From NCBI RefSeq assembly GCF_000378465.1, contig NZ_KB899927.1, positions 47,044 through 105,293 of the forward strand: a DNA stretch of 58,250 nt, written 5' to 3'. Below, piece by piece: positions 35,602 through 44,193 of this stretch. The notes below the pieces were generated by a model. It saw only the letters and a program-made list of their open reading frames with translations, was not told where the DNA came from and did no database searches. The translations under genes were made by a program, and so were the position numbers. This stretch comes from Elioraea tepidiphila DSM 17972 (GTDB lineage: Bacteria > Pseudomonadota > Alphaproteobacteria > Acetobacterales > Acetobacteraceae). Every line of letters starts with the position of its first letter. The first letter of the stretch is position 1.

Positions 35602-36891
35602 TCAGCCGCGGCGGAACGGCCGCAGCACGCGATCGGCCTCGGCCTGCGCGTCGGCCATCGCCTGCTGCGCCGACTTCGATCCGGTCAGCAGCGCCTGGAG
35701 GTTGTCGTTCAGCGCCTTGTAGACGCGCTGGTTCTCGTAGGTGGAGAGTTCGCCGGTCGCAACCGGCAACTGCTCCTTCGCCACCAGCGCCGGCGGGAAC
35801 TCGGCCGTGTAGCGCTTCAGCGCCTCGGTCTCCCACGCGTCCGGCCGCACCGCCAGATAGCCGGTCTTGATGCACCAGTCGGCGGCGAGTTCGGGCGAGG
35901 TCAGGAAACGGGCGAAGCGCAGCACGGCCTGACGCTCAGCCGGATTGGCGTTCTTGAAGATGTAGAGATTGCCGCCGCCGACGACGGTGCGCGGCGCCTC
36001 CTTGCCCGGCAGGCCCGCCACGCCGAACTCGAAACTCGCGTTCGTACGCACATTGGTGAGGTTGCCGGTGGTGGACCAAATCATCGCCGCCGTGCCCTGC
36101 AGGAAGTTGGGCGCCAGCACGGCCCACTCGGTGACGCCCTGCGGCGTGATCTGATGCGTGAACGCCATGTCGCGCCAGAACGACGCCGCCTCGATCGCGC
36201 GCGGATGGTTGAAGTACACCTCCGTGCCGGCCTCGTTCATCAGCGTGTGGTTCACCTGGTTGCATAGCGCGCCGAAGGTCCATTGCGCGGTGCCGTGGTT
36301 GGTGGCGAGCTGCACGCCCCAGCGCCCGCCCGCGCCCTCGCGGCGGGTCAGCTTCTTGCCCGCGTCCACCAGTTCGGCCCAGGTGCGCGGCGGCGCATCC
36401 GGGTTGAGCCCGACCTCGCGGAACATCGCCTTGTTGTAGAAGTAGATCGAGGTCGAGCGCTGGAACGGCACCGACCAGGTCTTCCCCTCGGCCAGGCTGT
36501 TCGCCATGAAGGCCGGGAAGAAGCCCGAGAGCCACGCCTTGGTCTCGGCCGAGTTGTCGATGTCCTCGATGGGGGCGAGGATGTCCATGTCGCGCAGCGA
36601 ATGAAGCTCGGCGGCGAGCAGCACCGAGAAATGCGGCCCCGTGCCGCCGCGGATGGCGGTGACCGCCTTGGTCAGCGTCTCGCCGTAGAAGCCCGAGTAC
36701 ACGGGCTTCACGGTGATGCCGCTCTCGCGCTGGAACGCCTCGCAGTAGCCGTCGATGATCCGCGGCACCGGGCCGCCGATCGCGATCGGATAGTAGAAGG
36801 TGAGCTCGCGCACCTGCTGTGCGCGCAGCACGGCAGGCGCGGCGAGGGTCGCGGCAGCGGCGGCGAGCGCCGTGCGTCGGGTGAGAGTCAT
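35602..36891 (-). CDS. Extracellular solute-binding protein (UgpB-like), intact copy
   Basis: A 429-residue periplasmic protein with a signal peptide (MTLTRRTALAAAAATLAAPAVLRA). The mature part reads ELTFYYPIAIGGPVPRIIDGY, then PFQRSTSIYFYNKAMFREVGL, and ends with STYENQRVYKALNDNLQALL, matching UgpB-type binding proteins of Ugp-like importers. A close paralogue, frameshifted, lies directly upstream, evidence of a tandem duplication. Probably binds a glycerol-phosphodiester-like or sugar ligand; not determined by sequence. Confidence 0.93.
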   Translation of the reverse strand: MTLTRRTALAAAAATLAAPAVLRAQQVRELTFYYPIAIGGPVPRIIDGYCEAFQRESGITVKPVYSGFYGETLTKAVTAIRGGTGPHFSVLLAAELHSLRDMDILAPIEDIDNSAETKAWLSGFFPAFMANSLAEGKTWSVPFQRSTSIYFYNKAMFREVGLNPDAPPRTWAELVDAGKKLTRREGAGGRWGVQLATNHGTAQWTFGALCNQVNHTLMNEAGTEVYFNHPRAIEAASFWRDMAFTHQITPQGVTEWAVLAPNFLQGTAAMIWSTTGNLTNVRTNASFEFGVAGLPGKEAPRTVVGGGNLYIFKNANPAERQAVLRFARFLTSPELAADWCIKTGYLAVRPDAWETEALKRYTAEFPPALVAKEQLPVATGELSTYENQRVYKALNDNLQALLTGSKSAQQAMADAQAEADRVLRPFRRG

Positions 36892-36910
36892 CGGAGGGCT
36901 CCGTCCAGAC

Positions 36911-38178
36911 TCAGCGATAACGGCGGAGAATCCGCTCCGCCTCGGCCTGTGCGTCCGCCATGGCGGGGCCGGCCTGCTTGCGGCCGGTCAGCGCCGCCTG
37001 GAGGTTGTCGTTCAGCGCCTTGGTGACGCGCTGGTTCTCGTGCGTCGAAAGCTCCGCGACCGCATGGGAAGCTGGTCGCGCGCGACGGCGGCAGCGGGGA
37101 AGTCGGCCACATAGGCCTTCATCGCCTGGGTCTCCCACGCCGCCGGCGTGACGGCGACATAGCCGGTGTCGATGCCCCATTGCGCGGCCAGTTCGGGGGC
37201 GGTCAGGAACTTCGCGAAGCGCACGGCCGCCTCGCGCTGCGCCGCGTTGGCCTTCTTGAAGACGTAGATGTTGCCGCCGCCGGTCGCGCTGCCGCGCCGG
37301 CGCCCGGCCGGCAGCATCGCGACGCCGAACGGGAAGGGCGCGTTGCGCCGGACATTGGTCAGGTTGCCGGTGGTGGTCCACATCATCGCCACCTTGCGCT
37401 CGAAGAAGTCGCGCGGCGTGGTGCCCCACTCGACGATGCCGGGCGGGTGCACCCGATGCGTCATCGAGAGGTCCATCCAGTACTGCAGCGCCTCGACCAC
37501 CTTCGGGTCGTCGTAGAAGGTGCGGTTGCCCTCGGGGTTCATCAGCCGCACGTCGTTCTGCGTCGTCAGCCCCTGGAACAGCCAGTAGGGGAAGCCGGAG
37601 GAGGGGATCTGGATGCCCCACTGCGCCGTCTGGTCACCCTCGCGCCTGGTCAGCCGGCGCGCGAACTCCAGCTGCTCGGCCCAGGTCGCGGGCGCGACCT
37701 CGGGATCGAGCCCGGCGTCGCGGAACATCTCCTTGTTCCAGTAGAGCACCTTGGTCGAGCGCTGGAACGGGATGCCCCAGGTCTTGCCGCCGGTGCGGCT
37801 GTTCTCGAGGAAGGCGGGATAGAAGCTGTCGAGCCAGGCACGATCCACGCCGGGCAGATCGTCCCAGGGCAGGATCGCGTCCTCGTCGATCAGCGTGAAG
37901 ATGTCGACCGAGAGCAGGCACGCCGTTTCGGGCGCGTCACCGCCGCGCGCGGCCGTCAACGTCTTGGTCAGCGTGTCCTGGTATGTGCCCGCGTAGATCG
38001 GGCGTACGCGGAAGCCCGGATTGGCGCGCTCGAAATCGGCGCAGTAGCCGTCGATCAGGCGCGTGATCGGTCCGCCGACGGCGATCGGGTAGTTGAACAC
38101 GATCTCGACGGGCGCCTGCGCCAGCACGGCGGGGGCGGCGGCGAGGCTTTGCAGCGCCCGGCGTCGGGTCAGGGTCAT
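36911..38178 (-). pseudogene. Second UgpB-like binding protein, frameshifted near its 3' end
   Basis: A signal peptide (MTLTRRRALQSLAAAPAVLAQA) and a full mature domain, paralogous to the neighbour throughout (IVFNYPIAVGGPITRLIDGY, PFQRSTKVLYWNKEMFRDAGL). At about 37063-37068 the frame breaks after AVARDQLP. The original frame continues into an unrelated tail ending SFRRTRTSASPRR, while the next frame carries the expected ending AVAELSTHENQRVTKALNDN to ILRRYR. Aligned with the paralogue, one base is missing beside a GGG run. Either a real one-base deletion, costing about 50 conserved residues, or a sequencing error. Confidence 0.85.
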
Positions 38179-38203
38179 GTGCGGTCTCCGTTGCGGGGAG
38201 GGG

Positions 38204-39316
38204 TCAGGCGTCCACGGGCACGCGCCCGGGGATGGGTTCGGGCAGGCGACGTCCCGTGGTCGGATCGAACAGGTGCAATGCCGGCGGCAGGCGCAGGCGC
38301 AGCGGCGTGCCGGACGCGACGGCGTGATTGCCGTGCACACGCGCCTGGATCGTCTCCTCCGCCGCGCCGACGCGGCACGAGAGCACGGTCTCGGCGCCGA
38401 GGAACTCGGCCGAGATCACCGTCACGGCAAGGCCGGGACCGTCGGTCAGCGCGATCTCCTCCGGCCGCACGCCGAGGATCGCGCCCGCGGCTTCGGCCGG
38501 AGCGACCACGGGGCCGGGCGTGCCGGCGATCACCGCGCCGTCCGCGCCGGGCTCGAGACGCAGCAGCGACATCGGCGGCGTGCCGATGAAGGCGGCGGCG
38601 AACAGCGAGGCGGGGCGGGCGTAGAGCTCGGCCGGCGTCGCGTCCTGCTCGATCCGGCCTTCGTTCATCAGCACGACCTGATCGGCCATGCTCATCGCCT
38701 CGGCCTGGTCGTGCGTGACATAGACCATGGTGAGCCCGAGCCGCTGTTGCAGCGCGCGGATCTCGCGGCGCATCTCGGCGCGCAGCTTGGCGTCGAGGTT
38801 GGAGAGCGGCTCGTCCATCAGGCAGATCGGCGCCTCGGCGACGACGGCGCGGGCCAGCGCGACGCGCTGCTGCTGCCCGCCCGAGAGCTGGTTGGGCCGG
38901 CGGTGCAGAAGCTGCGTGAGCCCGAGCATGCCGGCCGCGCGCGCCAGCCGCGCCTCGCGCTCGGCCCGCGGCGCGCCGCGCGCGCGCAGCCCGAACACGA
39001 TGTTCTCGGCGACCGAGAGATGCGGAAACAGCGCGTAGTTCTGGAACACCATGGCCACGCCGCGCTCCTTCGGCGGCAGGCCCGTGACGTCGCGGCCGCT
39101 CAGGTACACCCGGCCGGTGTGTTGCGTGTCCAGCCCCGCAACGATCCGCAGCAGGGTCGATTTGCCGCAGCCCGAGGGGCCGAGCAGCACGACGAAGCGC
39201 CCGCCCGCGGTCGCGAGCGACACGCCAGACAGCGCGGCGGTCGTGCCGAACCGCCGCGTGACATCCTCGAGGCGGAGCTCTCCCCTCGACCTTGCCCCCG
39301 CATCCATGCCACGCAC
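38204..39316 (-). CDS. ABC transporter ATP-binding protein (UgpC/MalK type)
   Basis: A 370-residue ATPase: Walker A GPSGCGKST, Q-loop VFQNYALFPHLSVAEN, signature LSGGQQQR, Walker B CLMDEPLSNLD, H-loop YVTHDQAEAM, then a C-terminal TOBE domain (GVRPEEIALTDG, ending PTTGRRLPEP). First gene of the Ugp-like operon, followed by two binding proteins, two permeases and an SDR. Start either GTG at 39316 or ATG three codons later. Confidence 0.93.
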   Translation of the reverse strand: MRGMDAGARSRGELRLEDVTRRFGTTAALSGVSLATAGGRFVVLLGPSGCGKSTLLRIVAGLDTQHTGRVYLSGRDVTGLPPKERGVAMVFQNYALFPHLSVAENIVFGLRARGAPRAEREARLARAAGMLGLTQLLHRRPNQLSGGQQQRVALARAVVAEAPICLMDEPLSNLDAKLRAEMRREIRALQQRLGLTMVYVTHDQAEAMSMADQVVLMNEGRIEQDATPAELYARPASLFAAAFIGTPPMSLLRLEPGADGAVIAGTPGPVVAPAEAAGAILGVRPEEIALTDGPGLAVTVISAEFLGAETVLSCRVGAAEETIQARVHGNHAVASGTPLRLRLPPALHLFDPTTGRRLPEPIPGRVPVDA

Positions 39317-39400
39317 CCTAGCACAGGTCGCTCACGGTTGGGTGAAGGGCGCATGACGATGCGGTGCAGCAATCGTCGCGCCGGACTGCGGCGTTCCGGT

Positions 39401-39880
39401 TCAGCCCGGCGCGGGGCGCCTGCGGAACGACCGGACGATCTCCAGCATCTCCTCGCGCCGGTCCTCGAAGGAGGCTTCATCGACGGTCGCCACGCACTCG
39501 GTCAGCACGTCCGCGTCGATGCGCAGCACATGGACCTGCGCCAGCGTGGCGATCGGCGTCGGGAACTGGATGTCGAGCGAGAGCCCCGCGCCGCCGTCGT
39601 CGAACGCGAACGGCTCCGGGCCGCGCAGGACCCGCAACCCGGCAACGCTCTGGAGCATGTTCGTGCGCGTCATCTCGATCGCCGTCTCGAGGGTGAGGGG
39701 CTCGGTCAGAAGCCGCCGGCCGACCACGACATTCGCACGCGGGCCGGGCGGCAGGGTCTCTCCCGAAGCGAGCTCGGTCACGATCGCCGGCTCGACGAAG
39801 GTCGCCTGCAGCGCGACCTGCCAGCCCTCGCGGTCGCGCAGGGCCGGCAGGTCGAACAGCAACATCTCGGGAATGGTCAT
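39401..39880 (-). CDS. DcrB-related (DUF1795-like) protein
   Basis: A 159-residue protein with no obvious signal peptide. The pattern (NVVVGRRLL near 50, LTLETAIEMTRTNMLQSVAGLRVLRGPEPFAFDDGGAG in the middle, VLRIDADVLTECVATVDEASFEDRREEMLEIVRSFRR at the end) follows the PsbP/DcrB-like DUF1795 fold. Such proteins occur beside secretion-system genes, including type VI. It is third in an overlapping operon with the FlhA-C-like protein and a membrane protein; the start overlaps the previous stop (ATGA). Confidence 0.6.
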   Translation of the reverse strand: MTIPEMLLFDLPALRDREGWQVALQATFVEPAIVTELASGETLPPGPRANVVVGRRLLTEPLTLETAIEMTRTNMLQSVAGLRVLRGPEPFAFDDGGAGLSLDIQFPTPIATLAQVHVLRIDADVLTECVATVDEASFEDRREEMLEIVRSFRRRPAPG

Positions 39881-42606
39881 GACGGTGCTCCCCTGACGGT
39901 GCCCGGCCCGATGCGGCCTCGCACCCACGCCGCGAGGCCGCGCGGCAGCTCGTGCGCGGCGATGACCTGAAGCATCGGGTGACGTGCAGCGATGCGCCGG
40001 CGGATCTCGGCCCGCCGCGACGCCGGCGCCAGCACCACGCCGCCGGCGCGCGCGCATCCGTCCAGGCGCCGGGCGAAGGCGTCGTTCCATGCCGCCTCGT
40101 CGGCCGCGCCGGCACCGGGGGCGTCGGCGAGCGCCGCCTCCTCAACCAGCCACAGCCCGATCCGGCCGGCCCCGTGAACCGCCGCCAGGGTCGCGGGGAC
40201 CAGCACCGCGCGGGCGATCGCCAGACGTTCGGGGTCGGGCGCGGCCGTGCCCGGATGCGGCAGCGCCAGGTGCCCGGGCAAGGCGGCCGCCACCAGCCCC
40301 TCACGCGCGAGCCAGCGCACCCGGCGCGCCGGCTCGGCGAGCGGCAGGGCGACACGGTCGAGCGCGTCCAGCGAGACCCCCTCCGCGATCAGTGCGCGCA
40401 GCAAGCGGCCGAGCGGCGCAAGGCCGAGCCGGAGCAGGGCCGTCGCCTCGCGGGCCGGTATGGTGGCGAGACGCGCCAGCACGGCCGCATCGTCGAGGCA
40501 GCGCACCGCGATGGCCGGGCCAAGCGCGGCAAGGGCGCGCGCGACCCAGGCCGCGGGGGAGAAGACCGAAGGGAAGTCGCCCGCGACCAGCGCGGCCTCG
40601 GCCACGCCTTCGACCAGCGTGGCCGGTGTCGCCGGATGCCTGGGGTCGCTGATGGGGACAAGACGTTCCGTGTCCGCCACGAGCGCGCGAACCCGTTCCG
40701 GCGAGTCGAGGACGACAAGGGCGCCGGCGGGCGGCGCCTCCGCCTCCGCCAGCACCTCCGTCCCGCAGGCAAGCCGCCATCGTCGCGGCGTCAGCGGCTC
40801 CTCGGCGACCAGGCGCAGCGGCGGCAGCCCGACGCCGAGGGCGCGCGCGGCCTGCTCGATCGCGCGCTCGACCACGGCGTTCCGCGCCGCGGCGAGCTCG
40901 GCGTGCAGCGCGGGGCCGGCGGTGAGCGTGAGCGACCAGTCCGCGCTGATCCAGGGCGCCTCGGCGGACCCGGCGGCCGGAAGGGCGACCCCCCGGCGCC
41001 AAGCGGGGGGATCGCCCCGCTGGACGGGCTCGGGCGGCGGGTCGAGCGGCGCGACCGGCCGCCCGCCGCACTCCGCCCGCGCGACCACCGGCACGTCGGG
41101 GCGGTCGATCCGCAGCAGCGCGCGGATCAGGGGCCTGAGCCGCGCGTCGCGGACGACCAGGGCAGGCCAGAGCCCGTCGCCGTCCGGGGACAGGGCTGCG
41201 ACGATCCGACGCAGGCGCGCGGGCTCGGTCGCGATCGCGGGGCCATCCACGCCGGCGGCCAGCGCCGCCTCGTCATCGCGCGGCAGCCAGCGCAGGGAGC
41301 GATCGGGTTCGAGCCCCCAGGGCGGCGGTTCTCGGGGCGTGAGCCGCTCGATCGTCAGCGCCGTCATGGCATCGCTGAAGGCCTCGGGCACGGGCTGCAC
41401 GTCGGCCGCGGGGGCCTCCATGCGCTCCGCCAGACGCAGCCGCGCGAGCGCCGCCGGCCAGTGGCTCAGCGTGCTGTCGAGGGGCATGCGGTCGAGGCCG
41501 CGCAGGGCCACTTGTGCGAGGGCGCGCAACGCTGCAGGCGCGGCGGCGTGGGCCTCCCACCAGTCGAGATCCCCGGCGGGGATCTCGGCGGGGACGCTCA
41601 GGGGAGGCTGCTCGGGCGCGCGGATCACGGCAGCGCCCTCGCCCAGCGCGGCGGCGCGCAGGCTGATCCCCGGCAGGATCACGCCGAAGCGCTGACGCAG
41701 CGCGGCACGCAGCCCGATGATCGACGGGCTGCCCGCGCCATCCGTGCCGGTCCCGATCAGCGCGTTCGCGGCGGCCTCGATCCGCTTCTCATCGGCGCCG
41801 CCGATCTCCAGCACGATCCGCACCTCCAGAGCCGGCGGCACCGGCCGGCCAAGGCGGAGCGCGAGCTCGGCGGCCATCTCGGGCAGCGCGTCGCCGTGGC
41901 GATCGAGCCAGGCCGGGTCCGCAATCGCGGCAAGGGCGCGCAGGGGGCTGCCCTGCCGCACCCGCGCGGCCGGTCCTTCGGCATAGCGGACGACGCTGCG
42001 CACGGACTCGCGCCAGCCCTCGTTCAGCCAAGGCGCGTCGGCAAGCGCGCGCAGCCGTGCGGCGGCGCCATCGGCATCGCCGAGCGCGATCGCGGTCATG
42101 GCGCGCATCAGATGCACGTAGGCTTCGTGCGGCGCGGCCTGCACGGCCTCCTCGGCAAGCCGCGCCGCGTCGCGGAGCGAGCGGTCGATCGAGCCGGGCG
42201 GGATCTCCCATTCGGCGGCGCAGCGCGCGAGCATCGCCATCGTCTCGGCGCGCAGCAGCCTCAGATGCGCGAGCGCCTCGAGGTCGCGGCCGGCATCCTC
42301 GAGCGCGGCGCTCTCCCGCTTCAGCGACCGCAGGACGCGCGCGAGATGGGCGAGGCAGCCACGCCGATCGCCCGCGCCGAAGGCCGCCTGTGCGGCGATC
42401 ATCTCGAGCGTCCGCGCGCCGGAGAGACCATCGGACCGGGCAGGCGACAGCACGCGCGGCGGCATGCTCTCGCCGGACGAGGCGATGAAGGCGGAGACGG
42501 CGCGCACCGCGTCGCGTTCGGCGGCGAGCGCCGAGAGGGTCTGCCACGCCGGTTCGGGCGGCGCCGTGCGCAGCGGTGCCAAGAGGCGCTGCACGGTCCG
42601 GATCAT
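39877..42606 (-). CDS. Large soluble protein with two regions resembling the cytoplasmic domain of FlhA/SctV
   Basis: A 909-residue protein with no membrane span or signal peptide. Residues 20-230 are helical, TPR-like. Residues 262-515 contain RAALRQRFGVILPGISLRA and WPALVVRDARLRPLIRALLR. Residues 552-892 contain EQAARALGVGLPPLRLVAEE with RRWRLACGTEVL, then PLGRLLRALIAEGVSLDALD, then AGGVVLAPASRRAEIRRRIA. These follow, in order, the FlhA C-terminal blocks (GF-PPVxIRD, RILxKGVE, VLQNLLxExVPIRD, PVLLVxxxLRPLLxRFL). FlhA-C is the docking platform for export substrates. Start and stop each overlap neighbours by four bases. Homology is judged by eye. Confidence 0.65.
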   Translation of the reverse strand: MIRTVQRLLAPLRTAPPEPAWQTLSALAAERDAVRAVSAFIASSGESMPPRVLSPARSDGLSGARTLEMIAAQAAFGAGDRRGCLAHLARVLRSLKRESAALEDAGRDLEALAHLRLLRAETMAMLARCAAEWEIPPGSIDRSLRDAARLAEEAVQAAPHEAYVHLMRAMTAIALGDADGAAARLRALADAPWLNEGWRESVRSVVRYAEGPAARVRQGSPLRALAAIADPAWLDRHGDALPEMAAELALRLGRPVPPALEVRIVLEIGGADEKRIEAAANALIGTGTDGAGSPSIIGLRAALRQRFGVILPGISLRAAALGEGAAVIRAPEQPPLSVPAEIPAGDLDWWEAHAAAPAALRALAQVALRGLDRMPLDSTLSHWPAALARLRLAERMEAPAADVQPVPEAFSDAMTALTIERLTPREPPPWGLEPDRSLRWLPRDDEAALAAGVDGPAIATEPARLRRIVAALSPDGDGLWPALVVRDARLRPLIRALLRIDRPDVPVVARAECGGRPVAPLDPPPEPVQRGDPPAWRRGVALPAAGSAEAPWISADWSLTLTAGPALHAELAAARNAVVERAIEQAARALGVGLPPLRLVAEEPLTPRRWRLACGTEVLAEAEAPPAGALVVLDSPERVRALVADTERLVPISDPRHPATPATLVEGVAEAALVAGDFPSVFSPAAWVARALAALGPAIAVRCLDDAAVLARLATIPAREATALLRLGLAPLGRLLRALIAEGVSLDALDRVALPLAEPARRVRWLAREGLVAAALPGHLALPHPGTAAPDPERLAIARAVLVPATLAAVHGAGRIGLWLVEEAALADAPGAGAADEAAWNDAFARRLDGCARAGGVVLAPASRRAEIRRRIAARHPMLQVIAAHELPRGLAAWVRGRIGPGTVRGAPS

Positions 42607-43787
42607 GTGGGCGTGTCCGGCGGCTTCAGGGCGGGCTCGACGCCGGTCCTGCGCGGCGGCGGCTGGCTGGGCGGCGACGCGCGGATCTCGTCCGCCGGCT
42701 CCGATGGCGGCGGCGGGGCGGCCGGCGCCTGCGCCGCCGGCGCGACCGACGGTGCCGCGCCCATGCTGCCGAAGAACGCGCTCTGCTCGCGCACGCGGCG
42801 CAGCGTCGCGATGTCCTGCGCGGTCAGGATGCCGGGCCACGCATCGCGCGCGACCGCGCGTTCGGGCAGCCAGACATCGTCGTCGGCATGGCGGTCGTGG
42901 AAGAACGCGCGGTGCAGCCGCGCCAGTTCGCTCGAGAACAGCCGCGCGAACGCCTCCAAAGCCTCGGTCGCCTCGACAACGCGCGGAAGCTGGTCGCGGA
43001 GCCAGGTGGCGAAGCGGTCCTGGCTCGCCGTCAACCCGGCCTCGGCGAGCCATGCCGGGTCGCCGATCCGCGACGAGCCGATATCGGCGGCCCCGTCCTT
43101 GCCGCGCGGGGCCTTGGTCTCCGTCTGCAACAGGATCGTGGCCGCGAGACTGCCCGAGCTTCCGCCTTCGGCCGGGGGCAGCAGGCCCATGAACCGGTTG
43201 TACAGACGGCGGAGCTGCTGGCCGGCGCCGTGGCTCGGCAGCAGGTAGGTGTTGCTGCCACGGAACTGGAACGAATCCAGGTGCCAGACCAGCCGGACGA
43301 GATGCGGGAACAGCGCGCGCGACGCATCGCTGGCCGCGACCCTGAGGGCCTCGCGCATGGCCGCGTGGTCGCGTCGTGTCAGGCTGTCGTCGCGCAGGTC
43401 GAGATAGAGCGTGATCTCGACCTGGCGCAGATAGGCGCGCAGCCCGTGCGCGAGCGTGCCGGAGGCGTTCGCAACGGTCCAGTAATGGCTGCGCGAGAGC
43501 GAGGCGACGTCCTTGGCCGTCTGCGCGCCGAACTCGCGCTGGATCTTCAGGTGCGACGAGTACTGATCGAACAGCCACTTGCCGAGGAAGCCGATCGCCG
43601 GCAGCAGGAACAGCAGCAGGAACACGACCCAGGTGGAGAGGGTCGCGCTCTCCAGGCGTGCGACCAGGCGGTCGACCCCGGTGATGACGGCATCCAGCTT
43701 GTCGGGCGGAAGCTGCGCGGCGGCGGGCGGGATCGTCAGAGCCGGCCCCAGCGTGCCGCCGATCGCCGCCGTGATCCTTCGCCTCAT
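42603..43787 (-). CDS. Membrane-anchored protein of unknown family, first gene of the FlhA-C-like operon
   Basis: A 394-residue protein, not recognised. The N-terminus resembles a signal peptide or first span (MRRRITAAIGGTLGPALTIP) and one strong span follows at about 51-73 (TWVVFLLLFLLPAIGFLGKWLF). The rest (about 75-350) is soluble and helical, followed by a Pro/Ala-rich tail. KDVASLSRSHYWTVANASGTLAHGLRAYLRQVEITLYLDL and SFQFRGSNTYLLPSHG are distinctive. Its stop overlaps the next start (ATGA). It may anchor the large soluble protein to the membrane; that is inference. Confidence 0.6.
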   Translation of the reverse strand: MRRRITAAIGGTLGPALTIPPAAAQLPPDKLDAVITGVDRLVARLESATLSTWVVFLLLFLLPAIGFLGKWLFDQYSSHLKIQREFGAQTAKDVASLSRSHYWTVANASGTLAHGLRAYLRQVEITLYLDLRDDSLTRRDHAAMREALRVAASDASRALFPHLVRLVWHLDSFQFRGSNTYLLPSHGAGQQLRRLYNRFMGLLPPAEGGSSGSLAATILLQTETKAPRGKDGAADIGSSRIGDPAWLAEAGLTASQDRFATWLRDQLPRVVEATEALEAFARLFSSELARLHRAFFHDRHADDDVWLPERAVARDAWPGILTAQDIATLRRVREQSAFFGSMGAAPSVAPAAQAPAAPPPPSEPADEIRASPPSQPPPRRTGVEPALKPPDTPT

Positions 43788-43905
43788 GCGCGTCCCCCAG
43801 GCGAGGAGGAGCTTCGCACGCGGCCGGCGCGCGGTCCATCGCGCGTTGGGGGAGCGGATCAGCCCGCGCCCGGGGTGATCATGACGGAGAAAGGACGATC
43901 GCGCA

Positions 43906-43981
43906 TGGTGCCCAGGGCCGGAATCGAACCAGCGACACCGTGATTTTCAGTCACGTGCTCTACCAACTGAGCTACCTGGGC
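43906..43981 (-). tRNA. tRNA-Phe (GAA)
   Basis: On the minus strand a 76-base cloverleaf: acceptor GCCCAGG paired with CCTGGGC, D-arm AGCTCAGTTGGTAGAGC, anticodon stem CGTGA/TCACG with loop CTGAAAA (anticodon GAA), T-arm GCTGGTTCGATTCCGGC and an encoded CCA end. The upstream yacG gene ends inside it: the yacG TAG stop is tRNA bases 8-10. Confidence 0.97.
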
Positions 43982-44193
43982 CCACGGCGCGAGGGCGGGG
44001 TCATAGCCGGATCGGCCTTGGCTGTCCACTCCGCCTCGCCTGGATCGGGCGTCTCCTCGGTCTCGACCCGGTAGGCGCCGCTGAACCAGCGATGCAGGTC
44101 CACATCCGCGCAGCGGCGGGAGCAGAACGGGCGGAACGGCTGTGCGGTCGGCTTGCCGCAGATCGGGCAGCGCGGGGTGTGGGCCTCAGCCAT
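43972..44193 (-). CDS. yacG: DNA gyrase inhibitor YacG (zinc-binding)
   Basis: A 73-residue protein with the YacG zinc site CPICGK...FCSRRCADVDLHRWFSGAYRV: CxxC, then Cys pairs in the FCSxRC block. YacG binds GyrB and inhibits gyrase in E. coli. Its start overlaps the rng stop by eight bases. The last codons are read from the acceptor arm of tRNA-Phe (43975-43981) and the stop TAG is tRNA positions 8-10. An ATG three codons earlier is also possible. Confidence 0.92.
   Translation of the reverse strand: MAEAHTPRCPICGKPTAQPFRPFCSRRCADVDLHRWFSGAYRVETEETPDPGEAEWTAKADPAMTPPSRRGPR

Noticed and set aside
39952-43248. A plus-strand open frame of about 1,100 codons opposite the FlhA-C-like operon
   Set aside because: It is Arg/Gly/Ala-rich with no recognisable domain. 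The opposite strand has three coupled genes with proper overlaps and motif-bearing products.
39317-43905. A tRNA-integrated mobile island with attachment-site repeats at tRNA-Phe
   Set aside because: No copy of the tRNA-Phe 3' end was noticed at the far side of the three-gene operon, and no integrase gene is present.
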